DNA of 17,947 nucleotides from Thiomonas sp. (GTDB taxonomy: Bacteria; Pseudomonadota; Gammaproteobacteria; Burkholderiales; Burkholderiaceae_C), in contig JAQTVS010000015.1 of the NCBI GenBank assembly GCA_028706735.1, forward strand, positions 1-17,947, in the 5' to 3' direction. Positions 1-7,743 of the stretch are shown here, piece by piece. Made by a program: the position numbers and the translations under genes. Below the pieces are notes generated by a model, which made no database searches, had not been told where the DNA came from, and worked only from the letters and a program-made list of their open reading frames with translations. The number at the start of each line of letters is the position of its first letter. Positions within the stretch are counted from its first letter, which is position 1.

Positions 1-28
1 GCGTGCGCGTCAGGCCCCCCGAGGGGGA

Positions 29-61
29 TGAGAAAACTTGAGACGGCCCGGCGTTTTCTCA
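29..61 (-). repeat. Inverted repeat just downstream of the HDOD-GGDEF gene
   Basis: Nine-base perfect arms (TGAGAAAAC at 29-37 and GTTTTCTCA at 53-61) flank a 15-base GC-rich loop, starting 6 bases past the stop codon of the minus-strand signalling gene. The position suits a transcription end or an RNA-stabilising hairpin. No T-run follows on either strand, so it is not a classic intrinsic terminator. The remaining bases 1-28 hold only a short C-run/G-run dyad (15-27) and no recognisable gene. Confidence 0.35.
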
Positions 62-67
62 GGAGTT

Positions 68-1984
68 CTACCCCGCTGCAGCGGAAGAGCTTGGCGCCAG
101 ACAGACCCGGTTGCGGCCGAGCCGCTTGGCTTGCAGCAAGGCTTGGTCGGCGGCGCGGATCAAGCTGGCGGCGTCTGGAAATGCAGCCGCCCCGACCGCC
201 ACGCCCACGCTGACCGACAGCGGCGGCAGATCAGGCTGCGGCGCGGCAATGGCCAGACGGATGCGCTCGGCGATGCGCAGTGCGGCGTCCTCGCCGGTCT
301 GCGGGCACAGCATCATGAACTCCTCGCCGCCCACGCGGGCGACGAAGTCCATGCCGCGCGACTGCTGCCGCAACACCCGCCCCACGGCTCGCAGCGCCTG
401 GTCGCCAACGTCGTGCCCCAGCCGATCATTGATGATCTTGAATTCATCCAGATCGAACATCAGGCAGGAGAGCGGCTGACCGTCGCTGAGCGCCTGGGCA
501 AACGCCATCGGCAGGAAGGCGTCAAGCGCGCGGCGGTTGCCCAGCCCCGTCAGCTCGTCGGTGCCCGCGGCCTGCAGCAGCTCGGCGTTGCGCTGCTCCA
601 GGCTGCGCTGGGTGCGCTGGCTGTGGCTGCGCTCGGCCTCGGCGGACGCAAGCACCCGTGTCGCGCGCGCGCCCGTCTGGATTTTGGCGATCAGCATCTG
701 CGGCAGCACAGGGGCCGAGAGCACATCGTTGGCCCCGGCGTCGAGTGCGCTCAGCACGCTGTGCTGATCCATGCCACGCGACAGCGCCAGCAAATACACC
801 CGCGGCCCTTGCTCCAGGCGCAGGCTGCGGCACAGCGCAGCCATCTCGTTGCCGTCGGCCCAATCGAGCACCGCCACCCGCAGCCCCTGAAGCTGCAGGA
901 TCTCGGTTGCCGCAGCCGGCGTTTGTGCATCCACCACCGCGTGCCCTGCGGACTGCAGCGCCTGGCGCAGACTGGCGCGCAGCCCAGCGTCCTGCGACAC
1001 CACCAGCACCTGCTCCGCCACCGGATCGAGCAGCAAAGGCGGCGCGGCCAGAGCGCGGCGCAAACGGTCGAACTCGGCATCGACATCCTTCTGGTCCAGC
1101 TTCATCTCGAACACCGACGCCATGCTGTCCATGTCCTGCGCCGCGCTGGCGAGCACGCCCTGCAGATCGGCTTCGGTCAGGGCGAGGTGTTCCGCAAGGC
1201 GGCGCATCAGCCCGGCATCTGGCGCCATGCCGTCCGGATGAAGCTGCAGACTGCGGCTCAGCGCCACGCATTCGGCGAGCTGCGCTTCCCGGTTGCCAGT
1301 CGGCTCGGCAGGCAGGGGCCGAAACCGCACGGCCTGCGCCAGCTCGATCGGGAAGCCCCAATTCTTGAGGAGCACTGCACTAGCGTCACCCTGATCGAAA
1401 CCGTGCCGCGCGCGCTGCTGCTCGCCCAACGCCTGCAGCGAGCCTGCCGTATCGGCGGACACCGCTGCCACGCCGAGACTCACCACCATGGCGAGCAGCC
1501 CGACATCGGCCAGCAAGCCCAGGCTGAACGCCTCGGCGCTGGGCATCTTGCCCACGCGCTGCGACAGATGCTGAAACACCAGCCCGCGTTGAATGGAGGT
1601 CATCCAGTACCGGCGCAGATCGAAGCCGTCCACCGCGGCGGACTTGCTTGCCTGCATCAGCGACATCGCAATGGCCAGCCGCGCCAGCCCGCCGACGCCA
1701 ATGCGCAGCACGGCCTCCTCGATCGCCACTGCCGGGCGCATGCCAGCGAAGATGGCGGAATTGGCGAGCTGAACCATGCGCGCCACCAGCGCCGGGTCTT
1801 TGCGGGCGATGTTGGCAATCTCGCGCATCCCCAGATCGCGGCGATCGAGGGCGCGCATCAGTTCCAGCGCGACCACGCTGGGCGACGGCAGCGGACGCTG
1901 CGCCGAAGTCAGGATCTGAAGAATCGAAGCGTCGGGAAGGGCGGCAGCGGGCATGTGAACGTCTTGTTTTTGAATGTCAAGCAT
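68..1984 (-). CDS. HDOD - degenerate receiver - GGDEF diguanylate cyclase
   Basis: Predicted cytoplasmic signalling protein of 638 residues making cyclic di-GMP from two GTP. Three domains are visible: HDOD (about 25-225), a receiver-like domain (about 325-440) and GGDEF (about 475-630). The catalytic motif is GGEEF (552-556), and RGMD (543-546), five residues before it, fits the RxxD product-inhibition site. The receiver looks degenerate: D374 is a possible acceptor, but the acidic pair after the first strand reads VVSQD and the usual Lys of the K-P motif is Ala (SAP, 423-425). Phosphorylation by a histidine kinase is therefore doubtful. No membrane segment is seen. The first ATG (1984) is used; a TTG lies at 2038 and another ATG at 1954, none with a good Shine-Dalgarno. 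The start region overlaps an inverted repeat (1972-2002). The gene lies 58 bases behind the aldo/keto reductase on the same strand and may be co-transcribed. Confidence 0.9.
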   Translation of the reverse strand: MLDIQKQDVHMPAAALPDASILQILTSAQRPLPSPSVVALELMRALDRRDLGMREIANIARKDPALVARMVQLANSAIFAGMRPAVAIEEAVLRIGVGGLARLAIAMSLMQASKSAAVDGFDLRRYWMTSIQRGLVFQHLSQRVGKMPSAEAFSLGLLADVGLLAMVVSLGVAAVSADTAGSLQALGEQQRARHGFDQGDASAVLLKNWGFPIELAQAVRFRPLPAEPTGNREAQLAECVALSRSLQLHPDGMAPDAGLMRRLAEHLALTEADLQGVLASAAQDMDSMASVFEMKLDQKDVDAEFDRLRRALAAPPLLLDPVAEQVLVVSQDAGLRASLRQALQSAGHAVVDAQTPAAATEILQLQGLRVAVLDWADGNEMAALCRSLRLEQGPRVYLLALSRGMDQHSVLSALDAGANDVLSAPVLPQMLIAKIQTGARATRVLASAEAERSHSQRTQRSLEQRNAELLQAAGTDELTGLGNRRALDAFLPMAFAQALSDGQPLSCLMFDLDEFKIINDRLGHDVGDQALRAVGRVLRQQSRGMDFVARVGGEEFMMLCPQTGEDAALRIAERIRLAIAAPQPDLPPLSVSVGVAVGAAAFPDAASLIRAADQALLQAKRLGRNRVCLAPSSSAAAG

Positions 1985-2002
1985 GCTACTGGCTTGACAT
2001 TC
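1972..2002. promoter_or_regulatory. Perfect 11-bp inverted repeat at the start of the HDOD-GGDEF gene
   Basis: The arms GAATGTCAAGC (1972-1982) and GCTTGACATTC (1992-2002) are perfect and separated by 9 bases. The element lies between the aldo/keto reductase and the HDOD-GGDEF gene and overlaps the ATG at 1984, whose first two bases fall in the loop. No T-run follows in the direction of transcription, so it does not look like a terminator. A protein operator, or an RNA hairpin that hides one start codon, would fit. If the true start is the ATG at 1954, the whole repeat lies in the 5' untranslated region. Confidence 0.5.
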
Positions 2003-2042
2003 CAACGTCTCTCGGGGGCTGCCCCGGTGTTGCGCCAAAGAA

Positions 2043-3029
2043 TCAGCGATTCACCGTCTGCATGCCCGCTTCTGGGTAGCGCTCGCCGCTGGCCGCGCCG
2101 GGCGGCACGGCCTGATGAATGCGAATGAGATCCGCCGTGCTCAGCCGCACCCGCAGCGCGCCGACGTTTTCTTCCAGGTAGCGGCGGCGTTTGGTGCCAG
2201 GAATGGCGATCACGTCGTCGCCCTGCGCCAGCAACCAGGCCAGCGCGAACTGTGCCGGGGTGCAGTTCTTGGCCTCGGCCATCTGCCGCACCGTCTCGGC
2301 CAGGCGCAGGTTGCGTGAAAACGTTTCCGGCTGGAACCGCGGCGAGCGGCGGCGCCAGTCGTCCTCGGGCAGATCGTCCAGCGACTTGATCTGCGAGGTG
2401 AGAAAGCCGCGGCCCAGCGGGCTGTAGGCGACGAAAGCGATGCCCAGCTCGCGCACCGTGTCGAGCAGCAGGCCCTCGGGGTCGCGCGACCACAGCGAAT
2501 ACTCCGATTGCAGCGCGGCAATGGGATGCACCGCGTGCGCGCGACGGATGGTAGCCGGCGCCGCTTCGGACAGCCCGAGCCAGCGCACCTTGCCCGCGCG
2601 CACCAGATCGGCCATCGCGCCCACCGTGTCCTCGATGGGCACGTTCGGATCGACCCGGTGCTGGTAATACAGGTCGATGGCCTCCACCCCCAGGCGCTTG
2701 AGGCTGGCCTCGCAGCTCTGGCGCACATAGTCTGGATGGCCGTTCACCCCCAGAAACTCGCCGTTCGGGCCGCGCATATTGCCGAACTTGGTCGCCAGAA
2801 ACACACTGTCGCGCCGCCCGGCAATGGCCCGCCCGACCAACACTTCGTTACGTCCAACGCCGTACATATCGGCGGTATCGAGAAAATTCACCCCGAGATC
2901 GAGCGCACGGTGAATGGTGGCGACGGATTCCGCGTCATCGCCCTGCCCGTAAAACTCGGACATCCCCATGCATCCCAGGCCAAGGGCCGAGACATTCGGC
3001 CCGCCTGCTCCCAATTGTCGGTACTGCAT
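2043..3029 (-). CDS. Aldo/keto reductase
   Basis: NADPH-dependent oxidoreductase of the aldo/keto reductase superfamily, 328 residues, the usual length for a TIM-barrel member. The protein starts with the typical [19 protein letters not shown] pattern. The catalytic tetrad can be placed: D51 and Y56 in DTADMYG, K81 in ATKFG and H124 in YYQHR. The C-terminal [17 protein letters not shown] (about 277-293) is the usual cofactor-binding end. It resembles the YajO/IolS-like group of soluble reductases; the physiological substrate cannot be told from sequence. A strong ribosome-binding site (AGGAGGAA, minus-strand copy of 3035-3042) sits 5 bases upstream of the ATG and fixes the start. The gene is divergent from the plus-strand diguanylate cyclase across a 212-bp gap. 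Confidence 0.93.
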   Translation of the reverse strand: MQYRQLGAGGPNVSALGLGCMGMSEFYGQGDDAESVATIHRALDLGVNFLDTADMYGVGRNEVLVGRAIAGRRDSVFLATKFGNMRGPNGEFLGVNGHPDYVRQSCEASLKRLGVEAIDLYYQHRVDPNVPIEDTVGAMADLVRAGKVRWLGLSEAAPATIRRAHAVHPIAALQSEYSLWSRDPEGLLLDTVRELGIAFVAYSPLGRGFLTSQIKSLDDLPEDDWRRRSPRFQPETFSRNLRLAETVRQMAEAKNCTPAQFALAWLLAQGDDVIAIPGTKRRRYLEENVGALRVRLSTADLIRIHQAVPPGAASGERYPEAGMQTVNR

Positions 3030-3165
3030 CGCTATTCCTCCTGCTCACCCCGCACAGTCACGGGCATCGAGACCTAGCCTATCGGTTCGCGCCCGCGTGC
3101 GCTGTTACCGTGGGTAAACAGGAAAAAATGCACAGGCCTCGCGCATTTCTGCGTCTTCAAACGCC

Positions 3166-3192
3166 TTGCAGCGCCTAGACGCTTCCTAAAAT
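3166..3192 (+). promoter_or_regulatory. Possible promoter for the tandem-PAS diguanylate cyclase
   Basis: TAAAAT (3187-3192) matches five of six bases of a sigma-70 -10 hexamer, and TTGCAG (3166-3171) resembles a -35, but the spacer is only 15 bases. It is the best candidate in the 212-bp divergent gap (3030-3241), which otherwise shows no clear structure. The cyclase ATG follows about 50 bases later. Confidence 0.22.
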
Positions 3193-3241
3193 TCGGCCCA
3201 CTGCACCTGAATTGAATGCGCCTGACTGAAGCCCGCCCGCC

Positions 3242-4702
3242 ATGACCTATCCGACCCCGCATGACACGCTCTCCGACATGTTCGAACTGGCCCCTGTGTC
3301 GCTATGGGTGGAAGACTTCAGCGCGCTGCGCCAACTGTTCGCGCAATGGCGCAGCGCGGGCGTCACCGATCTGCGTGCCTGGCTGAAGAGCGATCCTCGG
3401 CGGGTCGCAGAGTGCTCCGCCCGCATCCGGGTGCTGCAAGTCAACCGCCGCACTCTGGAGTTGTTCGAGGCCCGCGATCTGGCGCATCTGGTGGCCAACC
3501 TCGACCAGGTCTTCCGCGATGACATGCATGACCAGCACCTGGAAGAACTGCTCCAGTTGTGGGAAGGCGCCACCCGCTACAGCAGCCAGACTGTCAACTA
3601 CACCCTGAGCGGGCGGCGGCTGGACATTCAGCTCAACGCCTTCGTGCTGCCCGGCCACGAGCAGACCTGGGACCGGGTGCTGTTCTCGGTCGAAGACCTC
3701 AGCGACCGCCTGCGCGCCGAGCGCAAGCTGCACGCCAGCGAACAATACACGCGCGGACTGTTCGCGCATTCCCCGGTGTCGCTGTGGGTCGAAGACTTCA
3801 GCACGGTGCGCAGCCTGCTGTCCATGCTGCGCGAGCAAGGCATCAGCGACTTTTCCACCTTTTTGCGGGTGCATCCAGAATTCATCGACCGCTGCATGCA
3901 GGAAATCCGCGTGCTCGACGTCAACCAGCAGACCCTGAGCATGGTGGGCGCTGACGACAAGTCACATCTGCTGCGCAACCTGCAGCATGTGTTCCGCGAC
4001 GACATGCGGGTGCATTTCGCCGATCAACTCATCGACCTGTGGAACGGCAAACTCACCCAGCAGCGCGAGGTCATCAATTACAGCCTGGGCGGCCAGCCCA
4101 TCCATGCCCACATGCAGTTCGCCGTCATGCCCGGGCACGAGCACGACTGGGCCCTGGTGCTGGTCTCGCTCACAGACATCACCGCGCGCAAAAAGGCCGA
4201 GGCCTATCTCGAATACCTGGGCAACCATGACGTGCTCACCGGCCTGCGCAACCGCACCTTCTTTGCCGACGAAATCAACCGTCTGGAACGCAAGGACGCC
4301 TGGCCGGTCAGCGTCATCATGCTCGACCTCAACGGGCTGAAAGCGGTGAACGACGAACTCGGCCACGCCGCGGGCGACACCCTGCTGCGCCGCGCCGGAG
4401 AAGTGCTGGGCAAAAGCGTGGACAAGCCGCAAGTCGCCGCGCGCGTGGGCGGCGACGAATTCGTGCTGCTTCTGCCCGATACGGACACCACCGGCGCACA
4501 GGCGCTCAACCAGCGCCTGCTCGAACTCATTGACTTGAACAACCAGTTCCACCAGTCGCCACGTCTGAGCTTTTCCACAGGCATCGCCACCTGCATGCCC
4601 GGCGAACGCCTGGAAGCCGCGGTCAACCGCGCCGACCAGCAGATGTATGCCGAGAAGCGCGCCTTCTACGAACAACTAGACGTCAACCGGCGACAGAGCT
4701 GA
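3242..4702 (+). CDS. Diguanylate cyclase with a duplicated PAS-like sensory module
   Basis: A 486-residue protein predicted to make cyclic di-GMP. The C-terminal GGDEF domain (about 325-480) has the intact motif GGDEF at 403-407. The I-site position reads DKPQ (394-397) instead of RxxD, so classical product inhibition is not expected. The N-terminal part is two copies of one module (about 17-160 and 177-320). They align without gaps at a constant offset of 160 residues and share SLWVEDFS, a VLxVN motif, VFRDDM and a PGHE segment. Each module is PAS-like and ends in a short linker that leads to the next domain. No transmembrane helix is seen, so the sensor is probably cytoplasmic. An in-frame stop at 3227 makes this ATG the earliest possible start, although no Shine-Dalgarno precedes it. 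Transcription ends at the terminator at 4727-4751. Confidence 0.9.
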   Translation: MTYPTPHDTLSDMFELAPVSLWVEDFSALRQLFAQWRSAGVTDLRAWLKSDPRRVAECSARIRVLQVNRRTLELFEARDLAHLVANLDQVFRDDMHDQHLEELLQLWEGATRYSSQTVNYTLSGRRLDIQLNAFVLPGHEQTWDRVLFSVEDLSDRLRAERKLHASEQYTRGLFAHSPVSLWVEDFSTVRSLLSMLREQGISDFSTFLRVHPEFIDRCMQEIRVLDVNQQTLSMVGADDKSHLLRNLQHVFRDDMRVHFADQLIDLWNGKLTQQREVINYSLGGQPIHAHMQFAVMPGHEHDWALVLVSLTDITARKKAEAYLEYLGNHDVLTGLRNRTFFADEINRLERKDAWPVSVIMLDLNGLKAVNDELGHAAGDTLLRRAGEVLGKSVDKPQVAARVGGDEFVLLLPDTDTTGAQALNQRLLELIDLNNQFHQSPRLSFSTGIATCMPGERLEAAVNRADQQMYAEKRAFYEQLDVNRRQS

Positions 4703-4726
4703 CCCCCGCTGAGCAACAAGAAAAAG

Positions 4727-4751
4727 AAAAGCCGCGCGAGGCGGCTTTTTT
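4727..4751. terminator. Bidirectional rho-independent terminator
   Basis: A GCCGC/GCGGC stem (4731-4735 with 4741-4745) and the 5-base loop GCGAG are followed by six Ts (4746-4751) on the plus strand and preceded by AAAA (4727-4730, further As upstream) that gives a U-run on the minus strand. It lies between the convergent stops of the diguanylate cyclase (4702) and the permease (4767) and can end both transcripts. Confidence 0.88.
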
Positions 4752-4766
4752 CTATCGCGGAAGGAA

Positions 4767-6404
4767 TCAGCCGCGCGTCCTGCCGGTCATCGCGATCAGC
4801 TCACGCGCCTCTTCCGGCTCGGGCAGTCCGCTGGACACGGCCAGGGCCATGATGCCGATGCTGATGATCACCACCACCACCATGCCCTGATAGAAGGTGA
4901 GCAGGCCGGTGCCGCCGATCAGGTCCTTGGGCCCCAGATAAGTGACCAGCCACATGGCGAAGAAATACGGCGCCAGCCACCACGCGCCCTTCCATTGCAG
5001 ATGGCTGAGTTTGCCGCCGTGCGTGATGGCCTGGCCGAGCACAAACAGCACGAAGATGATCGCCAGGCCGCCGAACAGGAAGTTGTCAGTACTCGCGCCC
5101 GACCAGTAGATGATGAAGTTGGCCACGATGAAGGCCAGCGGCGCCCAAAGGCCTGCACCTTTCAAGGTGAAGGGGCGCGGATAGGCGCCCAGCGGCATGC
5201 TGCGGCGCAGGGTCATCAGCGCCACCGGGCCGATGCCGTAGCCCAGCACGGTGGCCGAGGAAATGAAGGTGACGATCTTCTGCCAAGACGGAAACGGCAG
5301 GAAGAACAGAATGCCCACGATCCAGGTGATCCACAGCCCGGTGGAGGGCGCGCCGTTCTTGTTGAGCTTGGCGAACCAGGGCGTGGACAGGCCGTCGCGC
5401 CCGGTGGCGTACACCACGCGGGCGGTCGTGCCGCCGTACACCAGGCCGGTGCCCGCCGGAGACACGACCGCATCGATATAGAGCAGGATGGCCAGCCAGC
5501 TCATGCCCAGAATCACCGCCAGACCGGCGAACGGGCCCGACACGCCCGTGAAGTGCAGCTTGGCCCAGCCCTGCGCGATGTCGGACGGATTCACCGCGCC
5601 AATGAGTGCGACCTCCAGCATGACGAAAATCGCCCCGGCGATCAGCACCGAGCCGATGATGGCAATGGGCACGTCACGCTGCGGGTTGGTCGCCTCGCCC
5701 GACAGCTCGATGGCCTGGCGAAAGCCCAGATAGCTGAACACGATGCCCGAGGTGGCGATGGCCGCGATCGTGCCTTTGGCGCCAAACGGCGCGAAGCCCT
5801 GCGCGGTGAAATTGCCCACATGGAACGAAGCGAGCATCAGCGCCACGATGGTCAGAATGGGGATGATGAGCTTCCAGATCATCAACGTATTGCCCAACCG
5901 CAGCAGGGCGCGCACGCCCCAGGCGTTAATGAGGATGAACACCCCGAGCAACACGATGCTGACAGCCATGCCTTCATCGGTGAGCAACGAAGTCTTGGCA
6001 TCCACCATGCCGGGCAGATAGTTGTTGGCGTAAGTCACCACGGCCAGCACCTCCGCCGGAGCGACGGTGACATAGCCGAGAAACACCACCCAGCTCACCA
6101 CCGCCGCGGCCAGATGCCCGTGGCTCAGCTTGGGAAAGGTGATGACCGCGCCCATGCCCGGAAACGAACTGGTGAGCTCGGCATTCACAAAAGCCAGCAC
6201 CAGGATGGCTGCGCCGCCAATGGCCCACGAAAGAATGCTGGCCGGCCCGGCCTGTGTGGCCGCAGTGAGCGGGGCGAACAGCCAGCCCGAGCCGATGATG
6301 GCCGTCAGGCTGGCGAACAGCAGGCTCCAAATGCCAGCGGCCTTGCGGATGCTGCGCCCCGGAGTGCCAGCCGCCGCGGGGGTATCAATGTGAACGCTTG
6401 CCAT
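4767..6404 (-). CDS. APC-superfamily amino-acid permease
   Basis: Inner-membrane transporter of 545 residues, very hydrophobic, with roughly 12-14 predicted membrane helices. The first helix carries the broken-helix glycine motif typical of APC carriers (IIGSGWLFAP, about 36-45). A later segment has the conserved FSYLGFRQAIELSGEA stretch (helix 6 region), in which the substrate and coupling ion are usually bound. The pattern recalls the YveA/AspP-like amino acid:proton symporters; the substrate is not determined. The open frame extends 73 codons upstream of this ATG, but that extension is low-complexity (repeated EMFH), falls in a tandem DNA repeat and lacks membrane character. A GAGGAG Shine-Dalgarno 6 bases before the ATG at 6404 settles the start. 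No neighbouring metabolic gene hints at the substrate; transcription ends at the shared terminator near 4727-4751. Confidence 0.9.
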   Translation of the reverse strand: MASVHIDTPAAAGTPGRSIRKAAGIWSLLFASLTAIIGSGWLFAPLTAATQAGPASILSWAIGGAAILVLAFVNAELTSSFPGMGAVITFPKLSHGHLAAAVVSWVVFLGYVTVAPAEVLAVVTYANNYLPGMVDAKTSLLTDEGMAVSIVLLGVFILINAWGVRALLRLGNTLMIWKLIIPILTIVALMLASFHVGNFTAQGFAPFGAKGTIAAIATSGIVFSYLGFRQAIELSGEATNPQRDVPIAIIGSVLIAGAIFVMLEVALIGAVNPSDIAQGWAKLHFTGVSGPFAGLAVILGMSWLAILLYIDAVVSPAGTGLVYGGTTARVVYATGRDGLSTPWFAKLNKNGAPSTGLWITWIVGILFFLPFPSWQKIVTFISSATVLGYGIGPVALMTLRRSMPLGAYPRPFTLKGAGLWAPLAFIVANFIIYWSGASTDNFLFGGLAIIFVLFVLGQAITHGGKLSHLQWKGAWWLAPYFFAMWLVTYLGPKDLIGGTGLLTFYQGMVVVVIISIGIMALAVSSGLPEPEEARELIAMTGRTRG

Positions 6405-6410
6405 GATGTG

Positions 6411-6416
6411 CTCCTC
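6411..6416 (-). promoter_or_regulatory. Ribosome-binding site of the permease
   Basis: GAGGAG on the minus strand, 6 bases upstream of the ATG at 6404. It decides this start against the longer open frame that reaches 6623. Confidence 0.8.
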
Positions 6417-6493
6417 ATCGTTTTTTTGATGTGAGGGTTTTAGGCGCATTTGCGTCGCAATGCCGTTTGAAAACGTAACGGCAGCGGCGCCGC

Positions 6494-6529
6494 GAAACAT
6501 CTCGTGAAACATCTCGTGAAACATCTCTT
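6494..6529. repeat. 12-bp tandem repeat, three copies
   Basis: GAAACATCTCGT occurs at 6494-6505 and 6506-6517, then again at 6518-6529 with the last two bases changed to TT. It lies upstream of the permease within the 415-bp stretch 6405-6819, which has no credible gene. It is too short to call a mobile element; copy number could vary by slippage. Confidence 0.8.
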
Positions 6530-6558
6530 TCTCGCTCAACCCAGATCGTCCATGAGGC

Positions 6559-6642
6559 GGGGCTTCGCCCCTACACGGGCGCTGGCGGGCGGTTTGGGGT
6601 GTCTTTGCCCCCGCGCTTCGCACCCATAGCTACGGCTATGGG
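6559..6642. repeat. GC-rich hairpin pair in the intergenic region
   Basis: Two compact dyads lie 50 bases apart: GGGGC-TTC-GCCCC (6559-6571) and CCCATAGC-TACG-GCTATGGG (6623-6642, eight-base arms with a four-base loop). Neither is followed by a T-run. Together with the palindromes to the right they resemble the dispersed palindromic (REP-like) sequence common between genes of GC-rich proteobacteria. Confidence 0.45.
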
Positions 6643-6663
6643 CTTGTCGCGCAGGGCCAAATC

Positions 6664-6746
6664 CATCCCCACCCCAACCCTCCCCACATGTGGGGAGGGA
6701 GTGATCTCACCTCCCCCTCGGCGTGGGGGAGGTCGGGAGGGGGATG
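6664..6746. repeat. REP/MITE-like palindromic element
   Basis: The stretch of about 83 bases is an imperfect inverted repeat: it opens with CATCCCC (6664-6670) and closes with GGGGATG (6740-6746). Inside are a perfect 22-bp palindrome (6678-6699, centre ACATGT) and a second dyad, CCTCCCCC (6710-6717) with GGGGGAGG (6725-6732), loop of 7. No coding potential or transposase is present. The nested pyrimidine/purine arms are typical of REP or MITE-like intergenic repeats; genome copy number is unknown from this window. Confidence 0.55.
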
Positions 6747-6819
6747 CCCAACCCGCCTCGCCATCATCCCGTGTCCTCATGAACGATCCGGGTTCAAACC
6801 GATTCGCTATGCTTGCCGC

Positions 6820-7743
6820 ATGAACAAACAACGCCTCTTGCGCCACCAACGCAACCACCTCACTGATCGCAACTTTCCCAGCGCGGGCGAAGATGCGGCC
6901 ATCGTCGCCGTCGAGCCCTCGCCCTACGACCAGCCGGGCAGCAGCTACAAGCTGGCCTTCACCGATAACGAATTCATCCTGCGCGAGGAAATGCGCGCGG
7001 TGCGCATGCAGCTCGAACTGCTCAAACCCGAGCTGATCCAGACCGAGCATGGCATCGAATCGACCATCGTGATCTTCGGCAGCGCCCGCATCCTGCCGCA
7101 CGACGTGGCGCAGCAGCGTCTGGCCAAGGCCATTGCCGAAGGCGACGCCCTGGCTGTCACCCGCGCCCGCATGCAGGTGGAGATGTCGGGCTATTACGAA
7201 GAGGCGCGGCGCTTCGCCACCATCGCCACGCGCGCCACCTGCGATGCCGATGCGCCGCTGGTGGTCGTCACCGGCGGCGGTCCCGGCATCATGGAGGCTG
7301 GCAACCGCGGCGCGTTCGAGGCCCAGGGCAAGAGCATCGGCCTGAACATCGTGCTGCAGCATGAACAGCATCCCAACCCCTACATCACGCCGGAGCTGTG
7401 CTTTCAGTTCCATTATTTCGCGCTGCGCAAGATGCACTTCCTCATGCGCTCGGTGGCGCTGGTGTGCTTCCCCGGCGGCTTCGGCACGCTCGACGAGCTG
7501 TTCGAGGTGCTCACCCTGACGCAGGCGCGCAAGGTGCGGCAGCGCCCCATCGTGCTGTTCGGCGAGAGTTTCTGGCGCAAGCTCATCAACTTCGACTATC
7601 TCGTCGAAACCGGCATGATCTCCCCGGAAGACGTGCACCTGTTCCACTTTGTTGAAACTGCCGAGCAGGCCTGGGAGTTGCTCGCGCATGAATGCGACCT
7701 GGAAAACGCCCAGGAAGCCAACGCCGAAGACGCCGCCGAATGA
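6820..7743 (+). CDS. LOG-family nucleotide phosphoribohydrolase-like protein
   Basis: Rossmann-fold protein of 307 residues in the LOG (TIGR00730, formerly 'lysine decarboxylase-like') family. Both family signatures are present: GGGPGIMEA (152-160) and PGGFGTLDE (218-226). In characterised relatives these form the nucleotide site and hold the catalytic Arg/Glu that split the N-glycosidic bond of nucleoside monophosphates. About 80 residues precede the fold (a FGSAR strand begins at 86), and a longer-than-minimal linker separates that strand from GGGPGIM, so this is the longer proteobacterial subtype. The substrate (cytokinin-type or ordinary nucleotide) cannot be decided. The open frame extends upstream to 6688, but through the REP-like palindromes; the ATG at 6820 is chosen although no clear Shine-Dalgarno precedes it. 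Its stop overlaps the arginase start (ATGA). Confidence 0.87.
   Translation: MNKQRLLRHQRNHLTDRNFPSAGEDAAIVAVEPSPYDQPGSSYKLAFTDNEFILREEMRAVRMQLELLKPELIQTEHGIESTIVIFGSARILPHDVAQQRLAKAIAEGDALAVTRARMQVEMSGYYEEARRFATIATRATCDADAPLVVVTGGGPGIMEAGNRGAFEAQGKSIGLNIVLQHEQHPNPYITPELCFQFHYFALRKMHFLMRSVALVCFPGGFGTLDELFEVLTLTQARKVRQRPIVLFGESFWRKLINFDYLVETGMISPEDVHLFHFVETAEQAWELLAHECDLENAQEANAEDAAE

Noticed and set aside
38..2128. Plus-strand open frame of 696 codons
   Set aside because: It is antisense to the HDOD-GGDEF gene; the translation is rich in His, Gln and Arg with no domain, as expected for a GC-rich shadow frame.
4995..6434. Plus-strand open frame of 479 codons
   Set aside because: Antisense to the permease, with low-complexity His/Asp/Arg/Gln-rich translation and no recognisable family.
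6405..6623. N-terminal extension of the permease with repeated EMFH
   Set aside because: It comes from the 12-bp tandem repeat; a clear ribosome-binding site precedes the ATG at 6404.
6678..6699. 22-bp palindrome as a transcription terminator
   Set aside because: No T-run on either strand and it is part of a larger inverted-repeat structure.
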